In this document: positions 5,391 to 5,883 of the stretch, one piece after another
Position numbering within the stretch: the stretch's first letter is position 1
Layout of the letters: each line of letters opens with the position of its first letter
NCBI GenBank assembly: GCA_030043215.1
Contig: JASHYG010000319.1
Location: 1 to 5,883, forward strand
Length of the DNA: 5,883 bases
From: Gammaproteobacteria bacterium
GTDB lineage: Bacteria; Pseudomonadota; Gammaproteobacteria; Steroidobacterales; Steroidobacteraceae
Direction: 5' to 3'
Made by a program: the position numbers and the translations under genes
Notes under the pieces: model-generated
Databases searched by the model: none
Told to the model about the DNA's origin: nothing
Seen by the model: only the letters and a program-made list of their open reading frames with translations

Positions 5391-5883
5391 AGGTCCGCGG
5401 ACCCGAAGAACTCCACCAGCGCCCGCGTCACCGCCTGCGGCTGCTCGAGCGTCGACAGATGCCCCGAGTCCGGCACGGTCACGAGCCTCGCGCCGGCGAT
5501 ACCGGCGGCAATCTCCTGGGCACGCTCGGGCGGCGTGAGCAGGTCCCCGTCCCCCACGATCACGAGCGTCGGACAGCGGATGGCGCCGAGAGTTGGACGC
5601 GAGTCCGGCCGGCCGATGATCGCCGTCTGCTGGCGGACGAACGCCTCCGCCCCGACCTCCCGCGCCATGAGCCGCACCAGCTCCCGCAAGGCCTCATCAT
5701 CCCGGCGATTCGTGTGGACGAGCCGCGGAAAGAGCAGGTCGGTGATCTCATCGAGCCGCCCCTTTCTCGCGAGCTCCATCTGCGCTCGCCGCTGCTCGCT
5801 CTGCTCGGGCACGTCGGGTCGAGCGCTCGTGTCGAGCAGCGCGAGCTTCGCGACCCGCTCCGGGGCCTGGCGCAGGATCTCGA
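5387..5883 (-). CDS. Alpha/beta hydrolase fold protein (5' part outside window)
   Basis: The C-terminal 164 residues of an alpha/beta hydrolase; the frame stays open to the window edge, so the true start lies beyond 5883. The GTG at 5812 is internal, since residues before it (EILRQAPERVAKLALLDTSA) are a conserved part of the fold, the helix and strand just after the nucleophile elbow. The Ser nucleophile (GxSxG) should therefore lie only a few codons outside the window. Visible catalytic residues are the Asp in VGDGDLLTPPE (codon 5545-5543) and the His in DSGHLSTLEQP (codon 5461-5459). Between them and the N-terminal part is a helical cap (about 5800-5600). This resembles the common small hydrolases annotated with 3-oxoadipate enol-lactonase or esterase names, but the substrate cannot be inferred. 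No signal can be judged. Its stop codon overlaps that of the MBL-fold gene. Confidence 0.88.
   Translation of the reverse strand, partial: EILRQAPERVAKLALLDTSARPDVPEQSEQRRAQMELARKGRLDEITDLLFPRLVHTNRRDDEALRELVRLMAREVGAEAFVRQQTAIIGRPDSRPTLGAIRCPTLVIVGDGDLLTPPERAQEIAAGIAGARLVTVPDSGHLSTLEQPQAVTRALVEFFGSADL

Overview
The window is GC-rich, densely coded DNA from a bacterial chromosome. Base composition, codon use and protein families suggest a proteobacterium, perhaps a soil or environmental gamma- or betaproteobacterium. No rRNA, tRNA or marker gene allows a firmer placement. Seven protein genes are supported, two of them cut by the window edges, plus one gene remnant.

Left part (1-2780, all + strand): the C-terminal half of a DHRS1-like short-chain dehydrogenase; then, starting on its stop codon, a broken fragment of a PhnB-type VOC (glyoxalase/bleomycin-resistance fold) protein that loses frame after about 45 codons; a gene-free stretch with a plausible sigma70 promoter; a DUF1835 protein of 426 residues with an extra N-terminal helical module; and a RibD_C/YyaP-type 'dihydrofolate reductase family' protein. 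These look like accessory metabolic genes with no obvious common pathway.

Middle (2781-3711): a two-gene type II toxin-antitoxin operon on the - strand. A small ribbon-helix-helix-like antitoxin precedes, and overlaps by 16 nt, a YafQ-family mRNA interferase that keeps all five residues expected at the active site. A perfect TATAAT box lies inside a 5-bp-arm inverted repeat just upstream of the antitoxin and is a likely autoregulated promoter/operator.

Right part (3712-5883): a YqgE/AlgH-domain protein (- strand) that, unusually for the family, begins with a signal-peptide-like segment; a divergently transcribed, exported metallo-beta-lactamase-fold hydrolase of the methyl-parathion-hydrolase-like type; and, convergent with it and sharing a CTAG double stop, the C-terminal two thirds of an alpha/beta hydrolase.

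I do not see a clearly new multi-gene system. The points most worth a second look are the toxin-antitoxin operon and its operator, the apparently exported YqgE homologue with its ambiguous start, and the decayed VOC gene.
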